Of a stretch of 64,000 nucleotides of DNA, positions 27,869-38,978 are shown piece after piece. Source of the DNA: Halosaccharopolyspora lacisalsi (GTDB taxonomy: Bacteria > Actinomycetota > Actinomycetes > Mycobacteriales > Pseudonocardiaceae); assembly GCF_014137975.1 (NCBI RefSeq), contig NZ_JACGWZ010000004.1:310001-374000 (forward strand), given 5' to 3'. The position numbers and the translations under genes were made by a program. The notes under the pieces were generated by a model. The model was not told where the DNA came from and searched no databases. It saw nothing but the letters and a program-made list of their open reading frames with translations. How positions within the stretch are numbered: position 1 is the stretch's first letter; every line of letters starts with the position of its first letter.

Positions 27869-28768
27869 ATGACATCCGCTGCTTCCGGCGGCACGTTCGC
27901 CCTGACCCCCTCCACGACCGTCAACCGCATCGGTTTCGGTGCCATGCAACTGGCCGGACCGGGCGTGTTCGGTCCACCCACGGACCGTTCGCGGGCATCG
28001 CGGGTACTGCGGAGAGCCGTGGAGCTGGGGATCGATCACGTCGACACCAGCGACTTCTACGGGCCGTGGGTGGTCAACGAGCTGATCGCCGAAGCGTTGT
28101 ACCCCTACGACGAGAACCTGGTGATCGCGACCAAGATCGGTGCCTACCGCGACCACCAGGGCGGTTGGCTTCCGCTGACCCATCCCGAGGCGCTGAAGGC
28201 CCAGGTGCACGACAACCTGCGGCGACTCCGGAGGGAGTCGCTGGACCTGGTCTACCTGCGTTTCATGGGCTCGGAGACGGGAGACGTGCTCGCCGAACGA
28301 CTCGGTGCCCTCGTCGAGCTGCGCGAGGCGGGACTGATCCGCTCCATCGGTCTGTCGCACGTCTCGCCGGAGCAGTTCGAGCAGGCTCGTTCGATCACCG
28401 AGATCGCGGCCGTGCAGAACCTGTACAACCTGGTGAACAGATCGGCGGCCGAACTGCTGGACAGGACTGCCGAGCTCGGCATCGCCTTCGTTCCGTTCTT
28501 CCCGCTGGGATCCGGTTTCACCAGCAGCCGCGCACGTGAGGACCGGACGCTGCGGCGAGTGGCCGAGCAGCACGGTGTTTCCCAGAGCCGGATATCGCTG
28601 GCGTGGCTGCTGCGGCGCTCCGCCAATATCCTGGTGATTCCGGGCACGTCCACCCCGGAGCATCTGGAGGACAACACCGCGGCCGGTCAGGTGGAGCTGA
28701 GCGAGGCGGAGGCCGACGAGCTCACCGGGTTGGTCGCCGAAGGACGGACGCTGGAGGCGGTGGAGTAA
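27869..28768 (+). CDS. Aldo/keto reductase
   Basis: A 299-residue NADPH-dependent reductase. The catalytic tetrad region starts at HVDTSDFYGPWVVNELIAEAL (Asp and Tyr) and continues with ATKIG (Lys). The His position is occupied by YLRFMG, a non-His variant. The cofactor end is IPGTSTPEHLEDN. Start ATG 27869 is chosen because the longer frame to 27824 runs back toward the M50 gene. The substrate is not predictable. Confidence 0.88.
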   Translation: MTSAASGGTFALTPSTTVNRIGFGAMQLAGPGVFGPPTDRSRASRVLRRAVELGIDHVDTSDFYGPWVVNELIAEALYPYDENLVIATKIGAYRDHQGGWLPLTHPEALKAQVHDNLRRLRRESLDLVYLRFMGSETGDVLAERLGALVELREAGLIRSIGLSHVSPEQFEQARSITEIAAVQNLYNLVNRSAAELLDRTAELGIAFVPFFPLGSGFTSSRAREDRTLRRVAEQHGVSQSRISLAWLLRRSANILVIPGTSTPEHLEDNTAAGQVELSEAEADELTGLVAEGRTLEAVE

Positions 28769-28896
28769 CGGTGCCGCCGTCGAATTCGATCAACCATTCG
28801 GAAGGTACGTCCGGGACGTCGTGATCCGCCGATCCCTCGGTTACGGCCGGTGGTCTTAGCGGTACACAGTGGAATCAGGACGGGGCGTGTATCGCT

Positions 28897-31179
28897 GTGA
28901 ACGGTCCGCGGGATTCGTTCGGCGTGGTGCGGAAGGAGCCGATGGCGCGGGAGGGGACGACTCCAGGGGGCGGCACGGCGCTGGTGAGGGCCACCGGCGA
29001 ACGCAGGACGTGGGACGGTGCGATGACGTTCGGTGATTCGGGCTGTGAGTCGGTGATCGCTCGGCGCGGCGACGCGGTGATGCCGGAACGCGGGCGGTGC
29101 CGGCGTGAGGAACTCGTGCGGCAGTGGGTGGCCGAACTCGGTGCTCTCGATCGGGCGCTCCCCGCCGGTTCGAGCGTCGAGAGCCGGGTTCGGGACCTGG
29201 TGGATCTCGTCGCCACCGCGTTGGAGGGGCCATCCGGCATCGACGGAGTCGGGCGCACGGTGGGCGGTCGACTGGCCGCGATGCGCGTCCCCGGCGACGA
29301 GGTCCTCACGCGCAGTCTGGAGCTCCTGCGGCGGAACCTGGTTTCCGGCGCGGAAAACGAGGTCTCCTCGCGAATCCCGACCCTGTTGACCGCGATCACC
29401 GCCGGATACGTGGGCGCCGACCACGAGAACACGGTCACGCAGCAGGAGGCGGTCAAACGAGCGTTGCTGCGTTCCAAGCTCCGCGCCGAGCGGGATCTCT
29501 GGGCCAGCGAGGCCCGCTTCCGGCGGGTGTTCACCACCTCCCCGGCGGGAATGGCGATCAGCGACCTGCACGGCGGGTTCGTCGAGGTCAACCCGGCGCT
29601 GGTGGACATGCTCGGTTACTCCGAGCAGGAGCTGTGCGGCATGACCGTCCACGAGTTGTTCCTTCCGGACGCGGCCGAGGAGCTGACCGCGGCCTACACC
29701 GCGGTCGCCGAGGGCAGCAGGCAGTGCTTGCGCGAACGGTGTGACCTGATCCGTGCCGACGGCGAGCGAGCCTGGGCCTACCTGGTGGTGTCGCTGCTGC
29801 GGGACGCCGACGACGCGCCGTCCCGGATCGTGACGATGGTCGAGGACCTGCGCGAGCTGAGTTCGTTGCAGACGTACGTGCACGACCAGTCGCTCTACGA
29901 CGGCATGACCGGGCTGGCCAACCGGGAGTGCTTCCGGAGTCGTGTGGAGCGGACCCTGGCTCGGTCTCCCGCCGGGGCCGTGATCACGCTCTACCAGCTG
30001 GGACTGGAAGCCTTCGAGCACATCAACAACGGTCTCGGTCGCGAGGTCGGTGACACCGTCCTCAGGGAGGTGGCGCACCGGCTGGAGGGCCTCATCCAGG
30101 GTGAGGCAGGGGTGGTCGCCCGCATCAGCGGCACCGAGTTCGCCATCCTGCTCGAACAGGGCGACCGGACCCCCGGCGTCGCCTCGTTCGCCACCCGGAT
30201 CAACGAGGAACTGGCCGAGCCGATCTACGTCGGTGACGGCGGGGTCGCCACCTCGGTCGGCATCGGTGTCGTCCAGCGCACCGCGGCCGAGGCCGACCCC
30301 GACGACATGATCCGGGGTGCCGACGTCGCGCTGCGTCGCGCCGAGGCGACGGGCAGGCGGCAGTGGGCGTTGTTCGACCCGGATCGCGCGCCGTACGAGC
30401 GCGAGGAGGCCAAACTGGTGGCCGTGATGCCGGGTGCGTTGGAACTCGGCGAGTTCGAGGTGGTCTACCAGCCGCTGGTCTCCCTCGACGGTGGTCGGAC
30501 GTCGGCCGTGGAGGTGCAGGTGCGGTGGCGACCGGACGGGCACGAACAGCTCGACCACGAGCAGTGCCTGCGGCTGGCCGAACGTTCCGGGGTCACGCTG
30601 TCGCTGCGGGACTGGATGCTGCGTACCGCGTGGGAGCAGCTGGCCGAATGGCACCGTGCCGGTCATCGGCCGTGGCTGGTGGCCGAACTCGGCCCGAACC
30701 AGGTACGGGATCCCGATCTCGTCGGCAGGCTTCGCGAGATCCTCGACGGCGGCACGCTCGACCAGCACTGGCTGCGGGTGGGTGTCCCGATGACCGCGCT
30801 GATGGACGAATCCGAGGAAGCGCGGGACAACGTGGACACTCTTTCCGAAATGGCCGTGCGAACCACCCTGCACGGTTTCCGGGGCTCTCCCGAGGAACTG
30901 CGCATGCTGCTGAACCTGTCCGCGTGCGAGGTTCGCCTCGCTCCGGAGCTGGTGCGGATGGTGCATGAAAGCGACTCGGAGAACTCGCCCGAGGTCCGGG
31001 CCGTCACGGGCACGGTGCCGCTGGTGCGGGACTGCGGTGTCCCGATCGCAGTGTCCGACCTCGACTCCGCGGAACAGGCCGACCGGTGGCGCTCGATGGG
31101 CTGTGAGACCGGCGCGGGAGCGTTCTACGGCGCACCGATGCCCGCCGAGGAGATGACACGACTGCTGGGTCGTGGCTGA
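28897..31179 (+). CDS. PAS-GGDEF-EAL protein with degenerate catalytic motifs
   Basis: A 760-residue protein: an N-terminal helical part (residues 60-200), a PAS domain (about 205-325, SEARFRRVFTTSPAGMAISD), a GGDEF domain (about 330-490) and an EAL domain (about 500-755). The cyclase motif GGDEF is replaced by SGTEF (near residue 411), and the phosphodiesterase motif EAL by EVQ (residues 539-541, VEVQVRW). Neither cyclic-di-GMP synthesis nor cleavage is therefore expected, and it may act as a c-di-GMP or protein-binding scaffold. ATG 28942 with AAGGAG is an alternative start to GTG 28897. It is not obviously in an operon. Confidence 0.88.
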   Translation: MNGPRDSFGVVRKEPMAREGTTPGGGTALVRATGERRTWDGAMTFGDSGCESVIARRGDAVMPERGRCRREELVRQWVAELGALDRALPAGSSVESRVRDLVDLVATALEGPSGIDGVGRTVGGRLAAMRVPGDEVLTRSLELLRRNLVSGAENEVSSRIPTLLTAITAGYVGADHENTVTQQEAVKRALLRSKLRAERDLWASEARFRRVFTTSPAGMAISDLHGGFVEVNPALVDMLGYSEQELCGMTVHELFLPDAAEELTAAYTAVAEGSRQCLRERCDLIRADGERAWAYLVVSLLRDADDAPSRIVTMVEDLRELSSLQTYVHDQSLYDGMTGLANRECFRSRVERTLARSPAGAVITLYQLGLEAFEHINNGLGREVGDTVLREVAHRLEGLIQGEAGVVARISGTEFAILLEQGDRTPGVASFATRINEELAEPIYVGDGGVATSVGIGVVQRTAAEADPDDMIRGADVALRRAEATGRRQWALFDPDRAPYEREEAKLVAVMPGALELGEFEVVYQPLVSLDGGRTSAVEVQVRWRPDGHEQLDHEQCLRLAERSGVTLSLRDWMLRTAWEQLAEWHRAGHRPWLVAELGPNQVRDPDLVGRLREILDGGTLDQHWLRVGVPMTALMDESEEARDNVDTLSEMAVRTTLHGFRGSPEELRMLLNLSACEVRLAPELVRMVHESDSENSPEVRAVTGTVPLVRDCGVPIAVSDLDSAEQADRWRSMGCETGAGAFYGAPMPAEEMTRLLGRG

Positions 31180-31183
31180 GCTC

Positions 31184-31882
31184 TCAGCCCAGGTGCCGGT
31201 GCAGGAACTCGAGCGTGCGCTCCCAGGCGAGGTCGGCCGACTCCTCGTCGTAGCTGGAGGGGTTGCGATCGTTGAAGAAGGCGTGTCCGGCCGGGTAGTA
31301 GTGCATCGTGGGAGTGACCCGCGAATCGGCCGCGATCTTGGACTTGGTCTCTTCGACCGCCTCGACGCCGATCGTGTGGTCCCGCTCGCCGTAGTGGCCG
31401 AGTACCGGAGCGGTCAGTCCGGAGAAGTCGGTTTCCGCGGGGGAGGGGAGACCGTAGAAGGGGAGGGCGGCACCCACTCTGGAACCCTGCTGCGCGGCCA
31501 GGACCAACACGAACATTCCTCCCATGCAGAATCCCACCGTGCCCACCGAGGAGCTGGTGACGGACTCGTGGGCCAGCAGGTGGTCCACCGCTCCGGAGAG
31601 GTCGCGGGTGGCCTGCTCGACGGGAAGTTCCTGCATCATCCGTGCGGCCTGCTGCGGGTCGTGCGTGGTCCTGCCGCCGTAGAGATCGGGGGCGAGAGCG
31701 ACGAAACCGGCGGCGGCGAAGCGGTCGGTGACGTCGACGACGTGATCGGTCAGTCCCCACCACTCCTGGACCACGACCAGACCCGGCCCCCGCCCGGAGT
31801 CGGGGAGCGCGAGGTAGCCGTGTGCCGTCGTGCCGTTGCTCGGGAAACTGACGTTCTGGTGCGGGTTGGAGGGTTCCGCCAT
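31184..31882 (-). CDS. Dienelactone hydrolase-family protein
   Basis: A 232-residue alpha/beta hydrolase. The nucleophile is the Cys of VGFCMGG, as in dienelactone hydrolase, the acid is in GERDHTIG, and the His is in YPAGHAFFN. The family opens ring-cleavage lactones or acts as carboxymethylenebutenolidase. It is convergent with the GGDEF-EAL gene, four bases apart. No aromatic-degradation genes are nearby, so the true substrate may differ. Confidence 0.92.
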   Translation of the reverse strand: MAEPSNPHQNVSFPSNGTTAHGYLALPDSGRGPGLVVVQEWWGLTDHVVDVTDRFAAAGFVALAPDLYGGRTTHDPQQAARMMQELPVEQATRDLSGAVDHLLAHESVTSSSVGTVGFCMGGMFVLVLAAQQGSRVGAALPFYGLPSPAETDFSGLTAPVLGHYGERDHTIGVEAVEETKSKIAADSRVTPTMHYYPAGHAFFNDRNPSSYDEESADLAWERTLEFLHRHLG

Positions 31883-32013
31883 GCCGTGCCTCCGAGAAAC
31901 CAGACGTGTCGTCGTCGCTACTTTACGCGACCGTTCTCCGGTTCGCGGACGTAAAGCGCATCAGGACGAGGTGGCGGTCCACGAAGGCCCGAGTCATCGC
32001 CGGTGCTTGCCCG

Positions 32014-32060
32014 GTGAACGCGTCGTCGTGGCGGCGTGAGTGCCACAACGACGCGTTCAC
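32014..32060 (-). terminator. Hairpin terminator of the LVIVD-repeat gene
   Basis: A 19-bp stem with one mismatch (arms 32014-32032 and 32042-32060, loop ggcgtgagt) lies 21 bases past the stop of the LVIVD-repeat gene on the minus strand. Confidence 0.75.
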
Positions 32061-32081
32061 GGCATGGGCGGGACTCGTCCG

Positions 32082-33551
32082 TCAGTAGACGGGCTGGGTC
32101 TGCGGGTTGAACTCCTTGAACTTGACCTTCTCCGCGCTGTCGGTGCGCGGATCGTCGATCTCGATGACGTCCAGGCCGCGCTGGATGCCGCTGGAGTAGA
32201 TGTAGCCGTTGTAGTAGTACGCCGACCAGGAACCGGCGAGCTTCAGCTCGCTCTCGTCGAAGGGCGTCCGGTCGAAGTGGGCGATCTCGGTCGGGTTCGC
32301 CGAATCGGTGAAGTCCCAGACCGACACGCCGCCCTGGTACCACGCCTGCACCATGATGTCGCGGCCTTCGACCGGGATCAGCGAGCCGTTGTGGGCCACG
32401 CAGTTCTCGGTGTCGGCCTGGTGCCGGGGAATCTTGTAGTAACTGCGGAACTTCAGCGTCCGGTCGTCGCCGGTGCCCACGATGTCGTAGACGCCGTCGG
32501 CGCCCCGCTTCGGACCGACCCGGCTGTTGCACGTGGCGGCGGCGCCCCCACCGAGCTCGTCGGTGAACACGACCTTCGTGCCGTCGTTGTTGAAGGTGGC
32601 CGAGTGCCAGAAGGCGAAGTTCTCGTCGTCGCGGACGCGCTCGATGACACGGGGGCTCCCCCGGTCGGAGATGTCGAGCAGGATGCCGTCACCCATGCAC
32701 GCCCCGGCAGCCAGGTCCTTGGACGGGAACACGGTGATGTCGTGGCAGCCGTTCGTGGCCGAAGTACCTTCCGAACCGGGGTTGCCACCTTCGGGGAACA
32801 GCACCGGCGCGTCGATCATCTCCGGTGCGGCCGGGTTCGCGAACGGCACCTTCACGATCGAGATCTTGTCGTGCGGCGGCTTGCAGTTCGGGAACTCCGC
32901 GGCCGGACCGTAGGAGGAGATGTAGAGGTAGGCGGCCTTGCCGGCCTTGTCCGGCACCAGCGTGTGGGTGTGCGAACCGCAGGAGGTGGGTATGGCCGAG
33001 ACGTAGCGCGGCTTGCGCGGGTTGCTGACGTCGAAGACCTTCATGCCCTCCCAGGAGTTCGGGTCGGCGCTGGTGGTCGACTCGCTCTGGCAGGTGTCGT
33101 TCGTGCGCGGGTAGTCGGTCGAGACGAACAGCAGGTTGCCGGAGATCGAGACGTCACCCTGGCCACCGGGGCAGAACACCTGACTGACGACACGCGGCTT
33201 ACGTGGGTTGGCGATGTCGTAGACGACGATTCCCTCGTAGTTGCCCACGAAGGCGTAGTGCTTCTGGAAGGCGATGTCGGTGCCCTTGGCTTCCAAGGTG
33301 TCGAAGGGCGGCTGCTTGGGCACGTTGGCGACGTGCTCGATGTTGTCGCTGGCGATGACCTCGTCGTTTTGTTGGCTACCGGCCATCGCCGCGGAGCTGT
33401 CCTCCGGCTGGTTCGCCGGTGGGGTCGCCGCCGACGGGGCGGCGAACAACAGACCCGCGACCAGTGGCATGACGCCGAACAGAACACCGGCTGCTCGGCT
33501 GCGTCTGCTGCCGGTACCGGGACGTAGTCGTCGAGTGGAGCTCAAGACCAC
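32082..33551 (-). CDS. Secreted LVIVD-repeat beta-propeller-like protein
   Basis: A protein of about 489 residues with a signal peptide (an Arg-rich start, then GVLFGVMPLVAGLLFAAPSAA). LVIVD-type repeats follow, such as GIVVYDIANPRKPRVVSQV and GMKVFDVSNPRKPRYVSAI, which predict a beta-propeller on the cell surface or outside the cell. Conserved cysteines (for example PTSCGSHTHT and NGCHDI) may form disulfides. Start GTG 33551 is preceded by TGGAG; GTG 33581 is an alternative. The molecular role is unknown. Confidence 0.88.
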   Translation of the reverse strand: MVLSSTRRLRPGTGSRRSRAAGVLFGVMPLVAGLLFAAPSAATPPANQPEDSSAAMAGSQQNDEVIASDNIEHVANVPKQPPFDTLEAKGTDIAFQKHYAFVGNYEGIVVYDIANPRKPRVVSQVFCPGGQGDVSISGNLLFVSTDYPRTNDTCQSESTTSADPNSWEGMKVFDVSNPRKPRYVSAIPTSCGSHTHTLVPDKAGKAAYLYISSYGPAAEFPNCKPPHDKISIVKVPFANPAAPEMIDAPVLFPEGGNPGSEGTSATNGCHDITVFPSKDLAAGACMGDGILLDISDRGSPRVIERVRDDENFAFWHSATFNNDGTKVVFTDELGGGAAATCNSRVGPKRGADGVYDIVGTGDDRTLKFRSYYKIPRHQADTENCVAHNGSLIPVEGRDIMVQAWYQGGVSVWDFTDSANPTEIAHFDRTPFDESELKLAGSWSAYYYNGYIYSSGIQRGLDVIEIDDPRTDSAEKVKFKEFNPQTQPVY

Positions 33552-33734
33552 CACACTCCAGAGGTCGAAGTCGGCCGGCACGGGCCCGTCGGGCTCGTGC
33601 CGGAGTGTCGGTTCCGGTCAGTATGTGGGCATTCCACCACTCGACCAATACTCCTTGTGGAGGTTTTTTCCCGGATGGATCCGTGCCAGGATCGCGCCTT
33701 GCCCCGAAAGCGCCGTTCACACCGAAGAGGACCG

Positions 33735-34403
33735 ATGTCGCGTTTCCGAGCGAGCCGTGCCGTGCCGGGCGTGGTCGTGGCACTGGCGATGGTGCTGGTG
33801 GGGAGTTGTACGGCCACGCGTGATTCCGGGCGGGCCGAAAGCGGGTCGGCCCCGGTGGTGCTGCCCGGTGCTCCGGGGGACCGTCCTCGGGCGGCCTCCT
33901 CGTCGGAGATCGCCGAGCTCGGAGACGGGAAGAGCGAACCGTCGCGGGCCGAGCGCCGCTACGTCCGGATGATGATCCCGCACCACCGGCAGGCTCTGAC
34001 GATGACGGACATGGCTCCGGAACGCGCGAAGCATCCGCGGGTGCGCGGCCTCGCCGGACGCATCGGGGGAGCACAACGAGCCGAGATCGGCATGATGCGG
34101 GGATGGCTGAAGCGCAGCGGTCTGCGGTCGAAGCCCGATCAGTCCGTCGACGAGCAGCACCGGCGCATGATGGGGATGGCCACCGAGGAACAGCTCGCAC
34201 GGCTGGAAGCGTCCTCGGGAACCGAGTTCGACCGGCTGTTTCTGCGGCTGATGACCAGGCACCACGAGGGCGCGGTGACCATGGCGGTCGATCTTCTCGA
34301 GAAGGGGACCGGTCCGCAGGTGCGCTCCATGGCCAAGGACGTGATGGCGACCCAGCGCGACGAGATCGCGGTGATGGAGGACCTGCTCACCGAGATCGGG
34401 TGA
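33735..34403 (+). CDS. DUF305 lipoprotein
   Basis: A 222-residue lipoprotein (lipobox LVGSC after SRAVPGVVVALAMV). It has the two DUF305 His-His motifs, RMMIPHHRQALTM and RLMTRHHEGAVTMA, each in a four-helix, ferritin-like half. The paired Met/His clusters suggest copper or other metal binding. ATG 33735 has GAAGAGG upstream; the frame extends to 33597, but those residues are not family-like. It is divergent from the LVIVD-repeat gene, with 183 bases between them. Confidence 0.88.
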   Translation: MSRFRASRAVPGVVVALAMVLVGSCTATRDSGRAESGSAPVVLPGAPGDRPRAASSSEIAELGDGKSEPSRAERRYVRMMIPHHRQALTMTDMAPERAKHPRVRGLAGRIGGAQRAEIGMMRGWLKRSGLRSKPDQSVDEQHRRMMGMATEEQLARLEASSGTEFDRLFLRLMTRHHEGAVTMAVDLLEKGTGPQVRSMAKDVMATQRDEIAVMEDLLTEIG

Positions 34404-34468
34404 TCCGGTGCCGCTGTGGTCCGGCGGAGCCGGGGCCGATCGGCGGGACTTCTACCGAGCCGGGAGGG

Positions 34469-34825
34469 CTACTGCTTCCGGGACCGCAGCGCCCGCACGG
34501 CCCAGCTCGCGACGAAGGCCGCCTCCACAACGAGCGAGGCGATGCCGAGGGGCTCGAGGAACTCGCTGCGCTCCTCGGCGGGCAACCCGGGCAGACCGGC
34601 CGTGCGGCTGACGACGTAAGCGGCGAAGGTCACCGCCGCGATCAGCGCCCCGAGCGACCACGCCTCGATCCGGTCCCGCGCGAGCCCCACGGCCACGACC
34701 ACCGCACCCACCGCGTTGGCCACGAACAGCGCTCCGAGATAGGTGGCGAACTCGAAGTACTCGGGTGCCTCGTAGGCGTGTATACCGCCCATGACGAGGA
34801 TGAGAACCAGACCTGTGGTGCGCAT
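34469..34825 (-). CDS. Hypothetical four-helix membrane protein
   Basis: A 118-residue protein with four hydrophobic segments: TTGLVLILVMGGIHAYEAP, FVANAVGAVVVAVGLA, SLGALIAAVTFAAYVVS and IASLVVEAAFVASWAV. I do not recognise a named family. The membrane topology and clean start (ATG 34825) make it a credible gene. It is convergent with the DUF305 gene. Confidence 0.75.
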   Translation of the reverse strand: MRTTGLVLILVMGGIHAYEAPEYFEFATYLGALFVANAVGAVVVAVGLARDRIEAWSLGALIAAVTFAAYVVSRTAGLPGLPAEERSEFLEPLGIASLVVEAAFVASWAVRALRSRKQ

Positions 34826-34952
34826 GGATGTCAGCGTAAGGGACTGCGTTCGTTCGGGAAGGCCGAAACGGTTCGAGCTCCGCTTCGGTCGCGGAGGGTG
34901 CGCGGGCTGCGGTCGGCGTTCACCGGCGGCGCCGCGGTCGTGAGGACCCGAA

Positions 34953-35663
34953 CTACCCGCCGGCCCGGTCCACGGACTCGTTGATGCTGCGGGCGAGCCG
35001 GAGATCCAGTTCGGTGACGGCGCCGAGGGAGCGCGTCCGGAGCGTGAATCGGATCCCGTCGTCGGTCTGCTCGATCTCAGCGGGATGGTTCAGCTCGGCC
35101 TGGGCCCGTTCGACGGCGTTGAAGAGCGGCTCGACCCGGTGGGAGGGCAGGCTGACCGTCCGGGTGAGTCGGTGGGTGTCACCGGACCACCCAGGTATGT
35201 CCCGGAGGCCCCGGTCCAGCTCGTCGGGCTCCAGCGGACGCGGTTGTTCGGGGACGGCCGCGGCCTCCTGGAGCTGGGCCTCGTGCGTCGGGGAGACGGA
35301 CATCGAGACCAGCTCGGCGGGCAGTCGCCGTCGCAGCGAGTCGTCCAGCGTCGGGTCGGACTCGGCGACTTCGGGAAGTACGACCTGGGTCAGGTAGCGC
35401 GCTTGCTCGGCCGAGCGGCCGGTGCGCCGTGCCACCTCGTCGACCAGGTGTGCGGGTTCGCACCGGTCGGTTTCCGCGACGTCCCACTGGACCAGGTCAC
35501 GTTCCTGCTCCGGCAGGGCCGCCGCGAGCCGCCTGCGCTCGGAGTCGTCGAGGCAGCGGGCCACGGTTTCGATCACGTGCGAGGTGACCGACTGGATCTC
35601 GTCGGGATCGCTGAGGCCCGACCGAGTCCGGATGCGCTCGATCAGATCCTGGTGCCGAATCAT
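34953..35663 (-). CDS. DUF2267 domain fused to pterin-4a-carbinolamine dehydratase domain
   Basis: A 236-residue protein starting at ATG 35663 (GGGAGAG upstream). Residues 1-130 are a DUF2267 helical domain (IRHQDLIERIRTRSGL; RRLAAALPEQERDLVQWD). Residues 135-236 resemble pterin-4a-carbinolamine dehydratase (PLEPDELDRGLRDIPGWSGD; AELNHPAEIEQTDDGIRFTL). The catalytic HHP is here NHP. The frame stays open upstream to 35999, but no domain is seen there. DUF2267 proteins have no known catalytic role, so this is an unusual pairing. It is not obviously in an operon with the MeaB gene. Confidence 0.85.
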   Translation of the reverse strand: MIRHQDLIERIRTRSGLSDPDEIQSVTSHVIETVARCLDDSERRRLAAALPEQERDLVQWDVAETDRCEPAHLVDEVARRTGRSAEQARYLTQVVLPEVAESDPTLDDSLRRRLPAELVSMSVSPTHEAQLQEAAAVPEQPRPLEPDELDRGLRDIPGWSGDTHRLTRTVSLPSHRVEPLFNAVERAQAELNHPAEIEQTDDGIRFTLRTRSLGAVTELDLRLARSINESVDRAGG

Positions 35664-35755
35664 GAATCTCTCCCGGCGATGACCGCGCTGTACTCGTACG
35701 CGGTGAATACCCGCGGACGACGGGGCCGAATCATCGGCCTTGGTCGTGAGCCGCT

Positions 35756-36745
35756 TCAGCTCCGCTCGTGGAAGGCCCGCAACAGGCGGTCGGCGGCCAG
35801 CCCGGCCGTCAGCTCCCCGTCCCGGACCTGGCGCTGCACCTCGCCGAGCGCGTCTCGCACGGCGGGATGGCCGACGAAGTCGGCCATGAGCTGATCGCGG
35901 ACCAGGGACCAGGTCCAGTCGACCCGTTGACTGCTGCGCCGTTCGGCCAGCTCCCCGGTCTCGCTCAGCGTCGTGCGATGCTGCCGGATCCGGTCCCACA
36001 CGTCCTCCAGGCCGAGCCTGTTCAGCCCGCTGCAGGTCAGCACGGGAGGTTTCCAGGAGGCATCGGAGGGGGTGAGCAGTCGCAGGGCGCTGCGCAGTTC
36101 CCTGGCCGCCTTGCGCGCCTCCTGCTCGTACGGAGGATCGGCCTTGTTGACCGCGACCAGATCGGCCAGCTCCAGCACGCCCTTCTTGATGCCCTGCAAC
36201 TGGTCGCCGGTGCGGGCCAGGCTCAACAGCAGGAAGCAGTCCACCATGCCGGCCACGGTGATCTCGGACTGCCCGACGCCCACGGTCTCCACGAGCACGA
36301 CGTCGAAACCGGCCGCCTCCATGAGCACGATGGTCTCGCGGGTGGCCCGGGCCACGCCGCCGAGCGTTCCGGCGGTCGGCGAGGGACGCACGAACGCCGC
36401 GGGGTCGGCGGCCAGCGTGGCCATCCGGGTCTTGTCACCGAGGATGCTGCCGCCGCTGCGGCTGGATGAGGGGTCCACGGCCAGCACCGCGACCCGATGA
36501 CCCGCCGCTGTGAGCATCGTGCCCAGGGACTCGATGAACGTGGACTTGCCCACGCCGGGAACGCCGGTGATGCCGATCCGATGCGCGCCACCGGCGTGGG
36601 GCAGCAGCTCGGTCAACAGTTCCTGCGCCTTGCGCCGGTGGTCGGCGCGGCTGGACTCGACCAGCGTGATCGCCTGGGCGAGCGTGCTGCGCGAACCGCC
36701 CAGCACGCCCTTGGCGTAGGTGTCGACGTCGATGGTGCGGGGCAT
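35756..36745 (-). CDS. meaB: Methylmalonyl-CoA mutase-associated GTPase MeaB
   Basis: A 329-residue G3E GTPase. The P-loop GITGVPGVGKSTFIES, the AVDPSSSRSGGSILGDKTRM segment, the base-specific AVNKAD and VLVETVGVGQSE are all present. MeaB protects and reloads adenosylcobalamin-dependent methylmalonyl-CoA mutase. It starts at ATG 36745, seven bases after the mutase large-subunit stop, so it completes the mutA-mutB-meaB operon. Confidence 0.96.
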   Translation of the reverse strand: MPRTIDVDTYAKGVLGGSRSTLAQAITLVESSRADHRRKAQELLTELLPHAGGAHRIGITGVPGVGKSTFIESLGTMLTAAGHRVAVLAVDPSSSRSGGSILGDKTRMATLAADPAAFVRPSPTAGTLGGVARATRETIVLMEAAGFDVVLVETVGVGQSEITVAGMVDCFLLLSLARTGDQLQGIKKGVLELADLVAVNKADPPYEQEARKAARELRSALRLLTPSDASWKPPVLTCSGLNRLGLEDVWDRIRQHRTTLSETGELAERRSSQRVDWTWSLVRDQLMADFVGHPAVRDALGEVQRQVRDGELTAGLAADRLLRAFHERS

Positions 36746-36752
36746 GTCGAGC

Positions 36753-38974
<2,222 letters not shown>

Positions 38975-38978
<4 letters not shown>

